NCBI GenBank assembly: GCA_030442035.1 | Contig: JAUJEA010000001.1 | Span: 248,001 to 312,000, forward strand | Direction of reading: 5' to 3' | From: Splendidivirga corallicola | GTDB taxonomy: Bacteria > Bacteroidota > Bacteroidia > Cytophagales > Cyclobacteriaceae | Length of the DNA stretch: 64,000 nucleotides | Part shown: piece after piece, positions 9,284 through 19,841 of the stretch | Position numbering within the stretch: position 1 is the first letter of the stretch | How the letters are laid out: each line of letters begins with the position of its first letter | Translations under genes and position numbers: made by a program | Notes under the pieces: generated by a model | Told to the model about the DNA's origin: nothing | What the model saw: the letters and a program-made list of their open reading frames with translations, nothing else | Database searches by the model: none

Positions 9284-10783
9284 TTATGACGGATTTTGTT
9301 TGATCTCCGGATTGGCGTCCACCTCATCCTGAGGTATTTGCCACTGCCATCTAATATCACCAGCCGGAATATCCATGACATTGATAAGTGCCTGATTATG
9401 ATTTGCTCCATTCCTATTCAATGGGATATTCAAGCGCTTCAGGTCATTAAACCTAAAACCTTCTCCCCATAGTTCCCAACGTCTTTGCAACAGGATCTCA
9501 TCGATAAGTGCCTGACCTGTATTGGCAGACAATGTATAAGCAGCATCTCTGGCAACTGCCAAAGGTAGCAATGCCTGGGCTGCTCCGGCATCATCTCCCA
9601 ATCTCGCTTTTGCCTCGGCCTCGATCAGGTACATTTCGGATGCCCGCATATAGGGAACATCTCCTCTGCTATCTCCGGTACCAAATGCCAGGAACTTCTG
9701 ATTGGTATAAGGAAAACGTCTGTGTCTGCTGCTAATCTCAATTCCTGCAGGTAAATTTGGATGGTCTCCCGTAGGATCAAAAATGGCAGAGCGAACATCA
9801 GAAGTTGGTATTAAAGCGTACAATGTACTATTGATAGATTTTGGATTACCCCTGATATTGGATGAACTGAAATTTCTGGACATCCATGCCATGAAATTGG
9901 TGAATGTAGATCCTTGTTCCTCATTGTAGTGACCACCCCACATCCACTCCGCAATGGTATAATCATTGAATCCTGATGAGTATGTTACACTATCCATTAA
10001 CGGAAAGCCATCGCGCGCTTCGATAGCCATTTGGGAAGCTACGGAGTAGTTACCCTGTACTAAAGAAACTCTGGCCTTTAAACCCTTAGCCACATTTTGA
10101 TTGATATGTGAAGTATTGGGTCTCCCATATCCATCCAAAAGTGTTATGGCCTGGTCAAGGTCGCTGTTAATTTGTGTGTATACCTCTTCAACAGTTGCAC
10201 GCGGTCTTCCTTCTGTCGAGCTTTCTGTAACGATTGGTATTCCCATTTGAGAATTGGAGCCAGCAGCGTCGTATCGTTGCGCATATAATTGGACCATTCG
10301 AAAATGTGCAAACGCCCTGTAATAATAGGCTTGCCCCAAAGCAGCATTCCTTTCATCATCCGGACCCACGGCATTTTCCGCTCCGGCAATAACTATATTG
10401 GCATTGTTAATAACCTTATATAAAACTCTCCAAGGGTGTCTGTTGTTTGTGAAAGAATTGGGATTAATATGGCCATTCCAGCTAGCCATGGTAATCCACC
10501 ATCCATTGGCACGTGCATTCATAACCAAGTCGTCCCCAAGTGCATCGTTTTGGATCATCATGGCTGAAAGGCCACCACGTCCATTGGAGCCTTGACGTGT
10601 ATACAAAAGTCTGTGTATACCATTTATAACAAGAAACAAATTACCAGTTGTGGCTGTAGCAGACTCGGCTGATACAGAAGTTGTCGGTGTTTGATCCAGG
10701 AAATCATCCTCGCAAGAACTGAAGGAAATGATCATGGAAATCAATAACAGATAGCTTATTATATTTTTTTTCATCTTTTTCAC
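9284..10783 (-). CDS. SusD/RagB family outer-membrane glycan-binding lipoprotein
   Basis: 499 residues. Lipoprotein signal with lipobox ISFSSC (Cys near residue 24) followed by EDDFLDQTPTT, the usual SusD N-terminus. Then TPR-like helices (ALGQAYYYRAFAHFRMVQLYAQRYDA) and the C-terminal RWELWGEGFRFNDLKRLN signature of the RagB/SusD family. SusD caps the SusC barrel on the cell surface and delivers oligosaccharide or other ligand to it. Starts 2 bases after the stop of the susC gene, so the two are co-transcribed and probably translationally coupled. Ligand unknown; the nearby C5-epimerase-like lipoprotein would fit an acidic polysaccharide, but this is inference. Confidence 0.93.
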   Translation of the reverse strand: MKKMKKNIISYLLLISMIISFSSCEDDFLDQTPTTSVSAESATATTGNLFLVINGIHRLLYTRQGSNGRGGLSAMMIQNDALGDDLVMNARANGWWITMASWNGHINPNSFTNNRHPWRVLYKVINNANIVIAGAENAVGPDDERNAALGQAYYYRAFAHFRMVQLYAQRYDAAGSNSQMGIPIVTESSTEGRPRATVEEVYTQINSDLDQAITLLDGYGRPNTSHINQNVAKGLKARVSLVQGNYSVASQMAIEARDGFPLMDSVTYSSGFNDYTIAEWMWGGHYNEEQGSTFTNFMAWMSRNFSSSNIRGNPKSINSTLYALIPTSDVRSAIFDPTGDHPNLPAGIEISSRHRRFPYTNQKFLAFGTGDSRGDVPYMRASEMYLIEAEAKARLGDDAGAAQALLPLAVARDAAYTLSANTGQALIDEILLQRRWELWGEGFRFNDLKRLNIPLNRNGANHNQALINVMDIPAGDIRWQWQIPQDEVDANPEIKQNPS

Positions 10784-10785
10784 TT

Positions 10786-13700
10786 TTAGAATGTTATGTT
10801 CGCGCCCACAGTTATTATTCTGGAAGGTGTAAACCTGTTTTGCGTGGTTCCATTAAAGTTTTGGTTGACATCCAATCCTTTTCTATTGGTAGATAAGAAT
10901 AGGTTTTCAGCATTAGCATAAATTCGCGCACTACTTAATCCAATTCCATTCAGGTAGCTGCCTGGAATATCATATGAAAAATTGATTTGTCTCAATGCAA
11001 TATAGCTTGAGCTGATCAACCATCTATCTGAGGCAGAACCAAATGCCGTGTTTTGTGCGGCATCAAGTCTCGGGATATCAGTGATATCACCAGGATTCTG
11101 CCAACGTCTCAAAATATCAGTACTATAAGCTGTTCCATAGGAACCTGCCTGAAGTAATCCGGCATAGTTTGTATCATAGGTCTCACCTCCTATCTGATAA
11201 GTGAATAGGAATCCCAGACGAAAGTTTTTATAGGTGAATGTGTTAGTGAAGCTTCCAAAAAGATCAGGAATAGCAGTACCTACAAAATCATATTTAGCAT
11301 TATTCTGATTAGTTGTGACAAGCACACCATTTACAGTTCTAACACTGGCATCATTAGGATCTGCTTCGTCGTCCAATATATAAAGTCCGGCCCCATCAGC
11401 AGGATCCACTCCATACCAATCTCTTAACCAATAATCATATATTGATCCGCCAACAACTAGCTTCTTGGTTCCATTGATGATTTCTTCCTGTGGAAGTTTT
11501 GTGAACTGGTTTTTGATCGTAGAAGCATTTACATCCAATCTCCAGGTGAAGTCAGGATTTTTAATAACTTCTCCAGATAAATTCACCTCAACACCTCTAT
11601 TGAACATAGTTCCGATGTTTTGATTTCTGTCATCTAATCCGGATGATAATGGCAGAGGTACTTCAAACAGCAGGTTATCCGTTTCTCTGTTATAATATTC
11701 CACACTACCGGAAAGTCTGTCATTCATCAATGAAAATTCCAGGGCAACATCTTGCTGACTATTGGTTTCCCACTCAAGCGTAGGGGCAGCAAGTGTGCTC
11801 ACCAAGATTCCAGGTTCGCTTGCATTGTTGTTGTTCAATGCAAAAAGCGCCTGACTTGCAAAGAAGCTAAGTGCAGTAGAATTCAGGTTTGAATCATTTC
11901 CAACTTCTCCATAAGAAGCTCTAAGTTTCAGGGTGTTTAACCAGTTAGTCTGTGGAAAGAAAGATTCCTGATCGATTCTCCAGGCTCCACCAACTGACCA
12001 GAAGTTACCCCAACGTACATTTCTGTCAAATCTTGAAGAGCCATCTCTACGGAATGAAGCTGATAAGTAATACTTGTCACCATAGTCATAATTGACCCTT
12101 GCCAAGTATCCTTCGGTGGAATACATAACTGTATTGGAGCTTAAGTTAGTAGTTGTAGTAAAATTGATCAGCTCTGTATTTCCATCTGCAATTATTTCCA
12201 ACCTGTTTCCAAAAAGAGAATTTACCTCATATTCAAAACTTTCATGTCCTACTAATCCTTCAATAGAATGTTCACCAAAATCTTTTGTATAGCTCAACAA
12301 CTGGTTAAAGGTTAGTGAAGTCCTGGTTGTAGCTGTCCGTCCTGCTCTTCCTGATGGAGCTCCGTCTCCAACAATTGGATTCTCAAAATCTTCATTGTTG
12401 AAGAAACGCTTATCTATACTGGCGTTTGCTGTGAACTTAAAGCCGTTTAGGAAGTACAGATCAACAAAAGTCCTGGCTGTTACTGAAAATATCTTGTCCC
12501 TGTCTACGTTCAACAAAGTCTCCTGGATGGCATGTCTACCATTGGTATTACCTACCCTGTTTGCACCGAGGTCATAAATCCTGTTACCATTGCTATCCAA
12601 AATAAATTCTCCCGTTACAGGATCGTGTTCATATATTGGATAAATAGGAGCAATTCTTCTTGTTGAAAAGAAAGGATTTACAAAAGAAGTACTACCGCCA
12701 TCCGCTGCTTGATTTGAAGTGGAAGATGCGCCCGCCAGGTTGAATCCTGTTTTGAGCCAATCTTTCGGCTGAGTAGTTACATTGATACGTCCGGATATAC
12801 GCTTGAAATCGGAATTAATGATCCACCCTGTATCATCCAAATATCCTAAAGATGCGTAATAGCTTGTTTTTTCAGTGCCTCCTTGATAAGATAAATCGAG
12901 ATTTGTACGTGATCCACCTCGCGTCAGTTCATCTTGCCAATCTAAATCATCGGGATATAACAGTCGTGCATTGGGGTTTAGTGAGCCATTCGGCAAAACA
13001 ATTTCGGTATTTCCTACATTAAAGGGATTTGTACCTAAGTTTTGAAAGATGTCATTAAAGGCTCCACCATTATAATTTTGAAGACCAACATTAGGTCCTG
13101 AAGTGAATCTTGGTAATAATCCGGAGGCTATTTGGTTTGCGTCAGATTCTGGTATATTTCCTGAAATGGACAGGCTATTTCTATATGCTTCCCAAAGCAA
13201 AGGGTAGTATTGTTCCGCTGATACTCTTTCATATTCAGGTATTGCCCTTGAGGTTACTCCCTGACTGAAATTCAATGAAAACTTCGATTGACCACTTGTT
13301 CCGGTCTTAGTAGTGATTAACACAACCCCATTGGCAGCTTTATTACCATAAAGTGCCGTAGAGGCAGCATCCTTTAGAACTGTAATACTTTCAACATCAT
13401 TAGGATTGATACTTGAAAGGCTTCCGGAAAATATAACACCATCAACCACATACAACGGTGCACTTGATGCATTAACCGAACCAAATCCTCTCACTCTTAT
13501 GGGTGATGAAGCGCCTGGCTGCCCACTGCCCGGGGAAAATTGAATTCCAGCTGAACCTTCGATGGCAGCACTAATATTTGTTAAAGCCCTACCCTCCAAT
13601 GCTTCGGCGTTAATCTGGGTTGCCGAGCCGGTAAATGCACCTTTTTTGGCGGTTCCATAAGCAACAACAATTATTTCGCTGAGCACTGTTAGATCATCCT

Positions 13701-14088
13701 GCAAGGCAATATTGATGGTCGTGTTGTTTCCGATAACTATCGTTTCGGTTTTCATACCGATAAAAGAGAATATTAAAACATCTCCTTTTTCGGCATTAAT
13801 TTTGTAGTTACCATCAGCATCTGTTACAGTTCCTCTGGAAGTTCCTTCTATAATTACTTCTACACCTGGCATTGCATCTCCATTTGAATCCGTAACTCTT
13901 CCCTGAATCAATTCAAGTGTGATTTTCTTGCTGGTGACTGTGACGCTCTCGTCGGTTGACGGGTTACTTTCTGCATGTCCGCTTGCGACAACCTGACTCG
14001 CTATGAATACACAGAATAATGAGCAAGAGATTTTCATTTTCATGAATAGCAATCCCCTTGCAAAACCCTTAGGTAAAGTTTCTCTCAT
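10786..14088 (-). CDS. SusC/RagA family TonB-linked outer-membrane transporter
   Basis: 1100 residues. The N-terminus MRETLPKGFARGLLF precedes a signal peptide; the second Met (residue 16) is an alternative start. After the signal comes the carboxypeptidase-regulatory-like domain (LIQGRVTDSNGDAMPGVEVIIEG, about residues 59-130), a TonB-box/plug region (DVESITVLKDAASTALYG, the SusC plug signature), and a long TonB-dependent beta-barrel ending in a strand with terminal Phe (IITVGANITF), as needed for BamA insertion. It imports the ligand captured by its SusD partner using TonB-ExbBD energy. First gene of the susCD operon, with a long upstream region containing a hairpin. Confidence 0.95.
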   Translation of the reverse strand: MRETLPKGFARGLLFMKMKISCSLFCVFIASQVVASGHAESNPSTDESVTVTSKKITLELIQGRVTDSNGDAMPGVEVIIEGTSRGTVTDADGNYKINAEKGDVLIFSFIGMKTETIVIGNNTTINIALQDDLTVLSEIIVVAYGTAKKGAFTGSATQINAEALEGRALTNISAAIEGSAGIQFSPGSGQPGASSPIRVRGFGSVNASSAPLYVVDGVIFSGSLSSINPNDVESITVLKDAASTALYGNKAANGVVLITTKTGTSGQSKFSLNFSQGVTSRAIPEYERVSAEQYYPLLWEAYRNSLSISGNIPESDANQIASGLLPRFTSGPNVGLQNYNGGAFNDIFQNLGTNPFNVGNTEIVLPNGSLNPNARLLYPDDLDWQDELTRGGSRTNLDLSYQGGTEKTSYYASLGYLDDTGWIINSDFKRISGRINVTTQPKDWLKTGFNLAGASSTSNQAADGGSTSFVNPFFSTRRIAPIYPIYEHDPVTGEFILDSNGNRIYDLGANRVGNTNGRHAIQETLLNVDRDKIFSVTARTFVDLYFLNGFKFTANASIDKRFFNNEDFENPIVGDGAPSGRAGRTATTRTSLTFNQLLSYTKDFGEHSIEGLVGHESFEYEVNSLFGNRLEIIADGNTELINFTTTTNLSSNTVMYSTEGYLARVNYDYGDKYYLSASFRRDGSSRFDRNVRWGNFWSVGGAWRIDQESFFPQTNWLNTLKLRASYGEVGNDSNLNSTALSFFASQALFALNNNNASEPGILVSTLAAPTLEWETNSQQDVALEFSLMNDRLSGSVEYYNRETDNLLFEVPLPLSSGLDDRNQNIGTMFNRGVEVNLSGEVIKNPDFTWRLDVNASTIKNQFTKLPQEEIINGTKKLVVGGSIYDYWLRDWYGVDPADGAGLYILDDEADPNDASVRTVNGVLVTTNQNNAKYDFVGTAIPDLFGSFTNTFTYKNFRLGFLFTYQIGGETYDTNYAGLLQAGSYGTAYSTDILRRWQNPGDITDIPRLDAAQNTAFGSASDRWLISSSYIALRQINFSYDIPGSYLNGIGLSSARIYANAENLFLSTNRKGLDVNQNFNGTTQNRFTPSRIITVGANITF

Positions 14089-15002
14089 AATTTTTGAATT
14101 TATTTGAATTGAAATTAGATGATTTTCAGAGGGGTTGTTGCAAGTACCCCTTTGAATTTCAAAGATGAGCTTTTGACCACGTAATTTTAGTGACTAAAAT
14201 CTGCATTTTCATCCCCGCTTTTTAGGGGATATTTAGTGGTTTGCTCGCTGCTAGACATTAAATATTGAGAAAAACAACAGCGAAAAATAGGTTATTATCT
14301 AGAATTCAGGTATTTAGCGTTTTTGTATGCTTTTATCGATACGTGAAAAATTTTTAACTTAGGGATAATTTCAACCCTTTTTCTAACGATTTACGCTATT
14401 TAATGGAAAAAATAGATTGAAAATTCGTTATACAACTCACCACTTAGTTTATTTTCCATCAGTTTTTTCTTCATTTTAGCCCCAATTAAAAAACTAGATT
14501 TTAAAGGGGGTAGTAATTTTTCATTGAAAAGGAAAAAGAATACCGTAGTTTGTACTAACTATTTTTCATAGACAAATCGATCAAAATATTCAAATAGAGC
14601 AAGCTCTTTTAAATCCCCTGGTTAACAAGGTAATTGACATTTGGAAGATGTGTAACATTCAAAGATCCAGCTTGGCTTTCAGAGGAATGATTTACTATAA
14701 ACACTCGCAGCTTCGATAGAGATAACCTATTAGAAAACTTATTTATGAAACTTAGTTGATTTCAAAATTTAGACACATAATATAATGGGTATTTTGTTTC
14801 GGCTGGCATGCTTTATGCTTTAACACTTTTTCCACTTTTGATACAATTTGTAAGAAATTATACAGTTTCGTCTACAGAAAACTTGTAAATAGACGTAAAT
14901 TGAAAAAATTACCAAAGGTCAATCATGTGTACCAAAGCCACGATGATCTATTATTTATCGTCTCTCTTAAAAGAGCAAAGCACTAAATGAAATATTGATT
15001 CT
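14089..15002. other. 914-base divergent intergenic region
   Basis: Separates the minus-strand susC from the plus-strand TonB receptor. AT-rich, no ORF of coding character. Holds the inverted repeat at 14125-14156; otherwise I see only loose promoter-like words. Its length suggests regulatory DNA for both operons. Confidence 0.45.
14125..14156. promoter_or_regulatory. Inverted repeat in the susC leader
   Basis: TTCAGAGGGGT (14125-14135) and ACCCCTTTGAA (14146-14156) form an 11-bp stem with one mismatch around a 10-base loop, 37 bases before the susC start. No T-run follows on the minus strand, so an operator or an mRNA leader hairpin is likelier than a terminator. Confidence 0.4.
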
Positions 15003-17735
15003 ATGCATCGGTTAAAGCTCCTTCTGATTTCACTGGGATTTTTTATCATATCGATCAGTGCCAATGCCCAGATTAACAGGGAACTTAAGGTCAGCGAGTC
15101 ATTTAGTGAAGTTTCTCTTGTGTCAGTCCTAAAGAAAATAAAAAGCAAGTATAAAGTTCGATTCGCTTTTGACAATCAATTACTTCAGCATATCAAGATC
15201 ACTGAAAAATTCCACAATGAGTCCATTGAAAAAGTTGTTCAAAGACTTTTGGTCAATACCAATCTTGACTATGAGATTTTCAAAAGGGCAATTATCATAA
15301 AACCTTCTAATCAGCCGATAACGACCAAACAATTACGTAAATACCAACCGCTCAATGTAACTGGTATCGTTAGAGATAAACAAACCGGGGAATCACTTCC
15401 TTATTCCAACATATTCATCAAGGGCACTGAGGTGGGAGCTACCTCAAATGTGGATGGTCACTTTTCTTTGCTCAACATCCCGAGTGATACTTGTACATTA
15501 GTTGTAAACTATTTAGGTTATCAAAGGAAGGAGATCAGACTAAAGGACTTTCAAAAAAAATCTCATGTTGAAGTCAACCTGGAAAGTAGTGCTGAACTTT
15601 TAGAGGAAGTTGTTGTCGAAGACCAGGAATCTCAGACGCTCAATGCAGGACAAGATGTTAGTCGAGCCTCTATCAATCTTCAAAAGCTGAGTAGTTTGCC
15701 CAACATGGGTGAAAAAGATATTTTGAGAACCTTGCAGTTATTACCGGGCATTAGTGCAACTGATGAAACCAGTGCCGGGCTTACCATCAGAGGAAGTTCC
15801 CCTGATCAAAACCTTATTTTATTCGATGCTTTTTCATTGTATCATGTAGATCATTTCTATGGTATCTTCAGTGCATTTAATTCGGAGGCGGTTAAAAGTG
15901 TTAAGGTATACAAGGGTGGATTTGAACCGAAATACGGTGGACGCACCTCAAGTGTGGTTGACATAACAGGTAAATCCGGAAACTTGTATAAACCCAGTAT
16001 TGGAGTAGGTTTGAATATGATCAGTGGCAACCTGACGCTTGAACTCCCGATTGGAAACAACAGCTCGTTACTTGTGGCGGCGCGAAGATCATATACGGAT
16101 ATTATTCAAAGTAAATTCTACAAAAACCTGTTTGACAAGGTAATCATCAATAATATATATGATGTAGATGATGAGCAAATTGGTTTTGATGATATTGAAC
16201 CCGCTTTCCATTTTTTTGATCTGAACACAAAGCTTACCTTTAGACCATCTTATCGCGATGTGGTCGCTTTCAGTCTCTATCATGGAAGGGACAAGTTAAA
16301 CATCAATACAGAGGAGCGCTTTAAATTTGAGGTTGAAAATGTCAGGGTTTTCGATCAAAATCTTTTCACCAGTGAAAATGTTGCGAAATGGGGTAACATA
16401 GGTTTCGGAACTAAGTGGTCAAGACAATGGAGCGACCAATTTTATTCAAATCTTAATGTTGGTTATTCCGATTTCTTCAATAAAAATGATTACAGATGGG
16501 AGATACTCTATAACCTGGATAGAGAAAGAGGATCGATTGGTGAGGATTTTTTGCAAAACAACGATGTATCTGATTTCACAGTCCGGCTGGACAATGAATG
16601 GCTGATCAATCAGAAAACCAAATTCAGTTTTGGTACTGAAGTCATCTTGAACAAAGTAAAATTGTATTCGTTTTCCAATTTTGAGGATGGTTCCTCAGAG
16701 GAATCGGAATACTCAGAACAGGGAAGACAACTGGCCTTTTACATTCAGAACACTTTAACCCCTTCCCGAAACTTTTCCTTGACCTTTGGTTTAAGAAGCA
16801 ATTTCTATAAGCTCAATGACTACGTTTTTAACAACATTCCGGTAGATGAAACCAATGCCAGTCAGCGCTTTTTTGAGCCACGTGTTCAGCTTATGTACAA
16901 CTTGAGCAAACGAACCAAATTCAAGGCTTCTTGGGGCTTGAACAACCAGGTCATTAATCGTATTAACTCCAATGAAACAGGCGCACCCAATATCTGGTTC
17001 CTTTCAGATGGAAGATATCTTCCTTATCTCTCTTCCGAGCATTTCATTGCGGGATTTCAATATGAAGCCAATAATTTCCTGATTGACATTGAAGGATATT
17101 ACAAAGATACCGATGGTATTACAAGAACTTACGGGAATGTAATAGGTCTTGAAAGTTCTATTTATGGTAACGGGACTAGTATCTCTAAAGGAATTGATTT
17201 CTTGCTACAGAAGAAAACAGGTAAGCATACCGGCTGGATAAGCTATTCTTTGTCAAAAGTTGATAATTCCTTTCCCGAATTAAATTTCGGAGAAGCTTTC
17301 CCCGCCAATGAAGATCAACGGCATGAAATCAAGGTAGTAAACATGTTCTCTCTGGGTAAATGGGATCTTTCCTCCACATTCGTTTATGGCTCCGGCAAAC
17401 CTTATTCTGATCCCCGAGGTATAAACACAGTACCATCAGACTCAATTTATATTGACTATGTCCCTATACTCAATATAAATCAAGAGCGATTGCCTGCATA
17501 TCACCGTTTGGATTTATCTGCTGCTTATAATTTTAAGCTGGGCGGAGGAAAAGCTCAGGCAGGTTTATCAATTTATAATCTATATGGCCGTGAGAACATT
17601 AAATATAAACGCTTTACATTATTGGATTTTGATCCTCAAACATTAGAACCATTAAATGCACCTATCTATTTTCCAGCCTCCGATGTAAAACTTCTGGGTT
17701 TTACTCCTACTCTTTTCTTCAATATAAAATTCTAA
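15003..17735 (+). CDS. TonB-dependent outer-membrane receptor with STN signalling domain (FecA-like)
   Basis: 910 residues. Signal peptide 1-21 (ending SANAQ); secretin/TonB short N-terminal (STN) domain about 25-100 (VSVLKKIKSKYKVRFAFDN); carboxypeptidase-regulatory-like domain about 118-200 (VTGIVRDKQTGESLPYSNIF); plug domain (LQLLPGISATDETSAGLTIR, then VKVYKGGFEPKYGGRTSSVV); beta-barrel ending LFFNIKF with a terminal Phe. STN receptors of this type pass ligand occupancy to a FecR protein in the inner membrane, and a FecR gene follows 113 bases downstream. Ligand not apparent. No sigma factor gene lies beside it, which is unusual for such a unit. Confidence 0.92.
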   Translation: MHRLKLLLISLGFFIISISANAQINRELKVSESFSEVSLVSVLKKIKSKYKVRFAFDNQLLQHIKITEKFHNESIEKVVQRLLVNTNLDYEIFKRAIIIKPSNQPITTKQLRKYQPLNVTGIVRDKQTGESLPYSNIFIKGTEVGATSNVDGHFSLLNIPSDTCTLVVNYLGYQRKEIRLKDFQKKSHVEVNLESSAELLEEVVVEDQESQTLNAGQDVSRASINLQKLSSLPNMGEKDILRTLQLLPGISATDETSAGLTIRGSSPDQNLILFDAFSLYHVDHFYGIFSAFNSEAVKSVKVYKGGFEPKYGGRTSSVVDITGKSGNLYKPSIGVGLNMISGNLTLELPIGNNSSLLVAARRSYTDIIQSKFYKNLFDKVIINNIYDVDDEQIGFDDIEPAFHFFDLNTKLTFRPSYRDVVAFSLYHGRDKLNINTEERFKFEVENVRVFDQNLFTSENVAKWGNIGFGTKWSRQWSDQFYSNLNVGYSDFFNKNDYRWEILYNLDRERGSIGEDFLQNNDVSDFTVRLDNEWLINQKTKFSFGTEVILNKVKLYSFSNFEDGSSEESEYSEQGRQLAFYIQNTLTPSRNFSLTFGLRSNFYKLNDYVFNNIPVDETNASQRFFEPRVQLMYNLSKRTKFKASWGLNNQVINRINSNETGAPNIWFLSDGRYLPYLSSEHFIAGFQYEANNFLIDIEGYYKDTDGITRTYGNVIGLESSIYGNGTSISKGIDFLLQKKTGKHTGWISYSLSKVDNSFPELNFGEAFPANEDQRHEIKVVNMFSLGKWDLSSTFVYGSGKPYSDPRGINTVPSDSIYIDYVPILNINQERLPAYHRLDLSAAYNFKLGGGKAQAGLSIYNLYGRENIKYKRFTLLDFDPQTLEPLNAPIYFPASDVKLLGFTPTLFFNIKF

Positions 17736-17848
17736 TTCCTTTAAATACAGCATTTTAAAACGTAAGCTGAAAATTTTATCTTAACAAAGTAGGGTGAAAA
17801 TTCACTAACCTGTATTTAGAATAGAAGTCACCATAACACTTCTAACTT

Positions 17849-18814
17849 ATGCAGGAAGATTTTTACCATAGTGAATTATTGAAAAGGCTCGTGGAGAATA
17901 GACTTACTCCAGCGGATAAAGTGGAGATTGGGAACCTTTCTGATCAGCAAAAAGAAGCTTTTGAAGAAATAAGCGACATCTTACAATTTTCATCAAATTA
18001 CGAAATACCAAAAGGAAGAGACAAAACAACCATTTGGGGAGATTTAGAGAACCAATTAGAAGAAAATAAAATTTCCAAAAAGGTTCCGACGATAGCGCTT
18101 TGGCCTAAAATGCAAATGGCCATTGCCGCTTCGTTGATATTACTTTTGGGTGTATTTTACTTTTCAAAAAAACGCTCCACCGAAGCAACAACCAACAATG
18201 GTGAACATCATGTCGTCTATCTTCCGGATAGTTCAAAAGTACACCTCAATGCAGCTTCAAGATTGAAGTTCAGTGCCAGAACATGGGAAGAAAAAAGGGA
18301 AGTTCAGCTATGGGGTGAGGCTTTCTTTGAAGTAAAAAAAGGCAGCAAGTTTGATGTTATCAGCCACCTGGGAACAGTCTCTGTTTTAGGGACCAGTTTC
18401 AATGTTTATGATAGAGACAGTAAATATAAAGTGGCCTGTTATACTGGTAAGGTCCAGGTAAAAACAAAGAATAGTGGTTCCCCAACCATTCTTACCCCTG
18501 GAAAATCTCTTGAGCTCAATGATGACAGCAATGTTTTCAGCACAGCTCAGTTTGATGAAAAAGCTGATTCCTGGTGGCAGGAAGGTATTTTTTCCTATGA
18601 AGGGACTCCTTTAACCGAGGTACTGTATGAAATGGAGAGGCAGTTTGCCATTAGGATTGAATCTGAAGATCAGAGCTATAGAAGCTACACCGGTGCCTTT
18701 AGTAATGATGACCTGGAAGAAGCACTTATCACAGTGCTGAGACCAATGGGGCTTACCTACAAATTCAAAAACAAACAAATCGTGATCATCTCAAAATCGA
18801 CTCCAAAAAATTAA
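17849..18814 (+). CDS. FecR family anti-sigma/sigma-regulator membrane protein
   Basis: 321 residues. Cytoplasmic N-terminus of about 85 residues, one TM segment (MQMAIAASLILLLGVFYF, about 90-107), then the periplasmic FecR domain (VYLPDSSKVHLNAASRLKF; VQLWGEAFFEVKKGSKFDV; VSVLGTSFNVYD) and a C-terminal DUF4974-like segment (YEGTPLTEVLYEMERQFAIR). It would sense the STN domain of the receptor encoded just upstream and control an ECF sigma factor. The usual order in Bacteroidota is sigma, fecR, receptor; here receptor comes first and no sigma gene is present nearby, so the partner must be encoded elsewhere or the unit has been rearranged. Confidence 0.92.
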   Translation: MQEDFYHSELLKRLVENRLTPADKVEIGNLSDQQKEAFEEISDILQFSSNYEIPKGRDKTTIWGDLENQLEENKISKKVPTIALWPKMQMAIAASLILLLGVFYFSKKRSTEATTNNGEHHVVYLPDSSKVHLNAASRLKFSARTWEEKREVQLWGEAFFEVKKGSKFDVISHLGTVSVLGTSFNVYDRDSKYKVACYTGKVQVKTKNSGSPTILTPGKSLELNDDSNVFSTAQFDEKADSWWQEGIFSYEGTPLTEVLYEMERQFAIRIESEDQSYRSYTGAFSNDDLEEALITVLRPMGLTYKFKNKQIVIISKSTPKN

Positions 18815-18838
18815 CTTTTAACTAAACTATTTATAATT

Positions 18839-19774
18839 ATGATGCTTAAATCTTTTAATGCTAAAGTAGCAGTAACGGGCAAACTGTTGATGGTTGCTGC
18901 ACTTTTTGCTCTTGTGCTGACTTCGTGCGAAGAAAACGCCGATCTGAAACCTAATACGACTGACAATATCAATGAGGGTGTAGTCAGACAGTTCACAGAT
19001 CTTAATGGCGGATTGCAACGGATGAGAACAAGGGGGCTCAATAGTGGACAAGCTTTTTTCAATGGAAGGGCAACGGCCAGGAATAAATTTGCTAATGCCA
19101 GAACAGAAAATGACAGCACAGTTTGTGATGGTGGTTTTCACTGGGAAACCTGTGCTCAGGTTACTGAAACTGAAAATCAGGACGGAAGTGTAACGGTTGT
19201 TACTGATTATGGCGAAGAGGGCTGCGAAGAGTTTGGGATCCTGATCAAAGGCAAAATTACGGAAACTTTCAAGTCTGAAAATAACAAGGAGACTGTGAAG
19301 ACTGTCTATGAAAATTATTCATTCGAGGATATTACAATCAACGGTACCTCTTCGGCAACTTATTCCTGGAGCTGGGATGAACAGGACTCTCTTAGTTATA
19401 GTTTTGCATCAACATGGGAAGAGGATCTGACTATCAAGGATGAAGATGGTGAGACCTACACTATCAAGTCAAGCATGTCAGATTCAGGGGATGAAAATGG
19501 TTGGACATTAGAAGGTTCCTCTACTTACACCAGTTCAAATGGCGATGTTTTTGAGTCTGAGATCAAAGTGCCATTGTTCTATGATTTTAAATGTGAGGAC
19601 GCTTTTGTACCTGTGAAAGGTGTGGAGTCGTGTAAATTCAATGACGACGTATTCGAAATCAACTATGGTGATGGGGCATGTGATAATATTATCACTGTTA
19701 CTGAAAATGGTGAGACTTATACCATAGATCTTGAGGAGGAATATGAGGAAGAGGAAGAAAATTCCAATAGCTAA
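18839..19774 (+). CDS. Unknown acidic lipoprotein in the TonB receptor/FecR operon
   Basis: 311 residues, no recognised family. Lipoprotein signal with lipobox VLTSC (Cys about residue 30), then a Thr/Asp/Glu-rich, beta-strand-like body with repeated W and Y (ATYSWSWDEQDSLSYSF) and four or more cysteines that could pair (CDGGFHWETC, CEEFG, CEDAF, CKFNDD). Ends in a very acidic tail (EEEYEEEEENS). It starts 24 bases after fecR and is followed by a strong terminator, so it is the last gene of the receptor operon. A surface or periplasmic binding or structural role for the receptor ligand, possibly a cation, is plausible but unproven. Confidence 0.8.
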   Translation: MMLKSFNAKVAVTGKLLMVAALFALVLTSCEENADLKPNTTDNINEGVVRQFTDLNGGLQRMRTRGLNSGQAFFNGRATARNKFANARTENDSTVCDGGFHWETCAQVTETENQDGSVTVVTDYGEEGCEEFGILIKGKITETFKSENNKETVKTVYENYSFEDITINGTSSATYSWSWDEQDSLSYSFASTWEEDLTIKDEDGETYTIKSSMSDSGDENGWTLEGSSTYTSSNGDVFESEIKVPLFYDFKCEDAFVPVKGVESCKFNDDVFEINYGDGACDNIITVTENGETYTIDLEEEYEEEEENSNS

Positions 19775-19841
19775 TGAATAAGCAATTTGTTTAGGTTTAG
19801 ATTTTTAAGATAAACTTTAGTTTTCTTAATTTCCCAACTTG

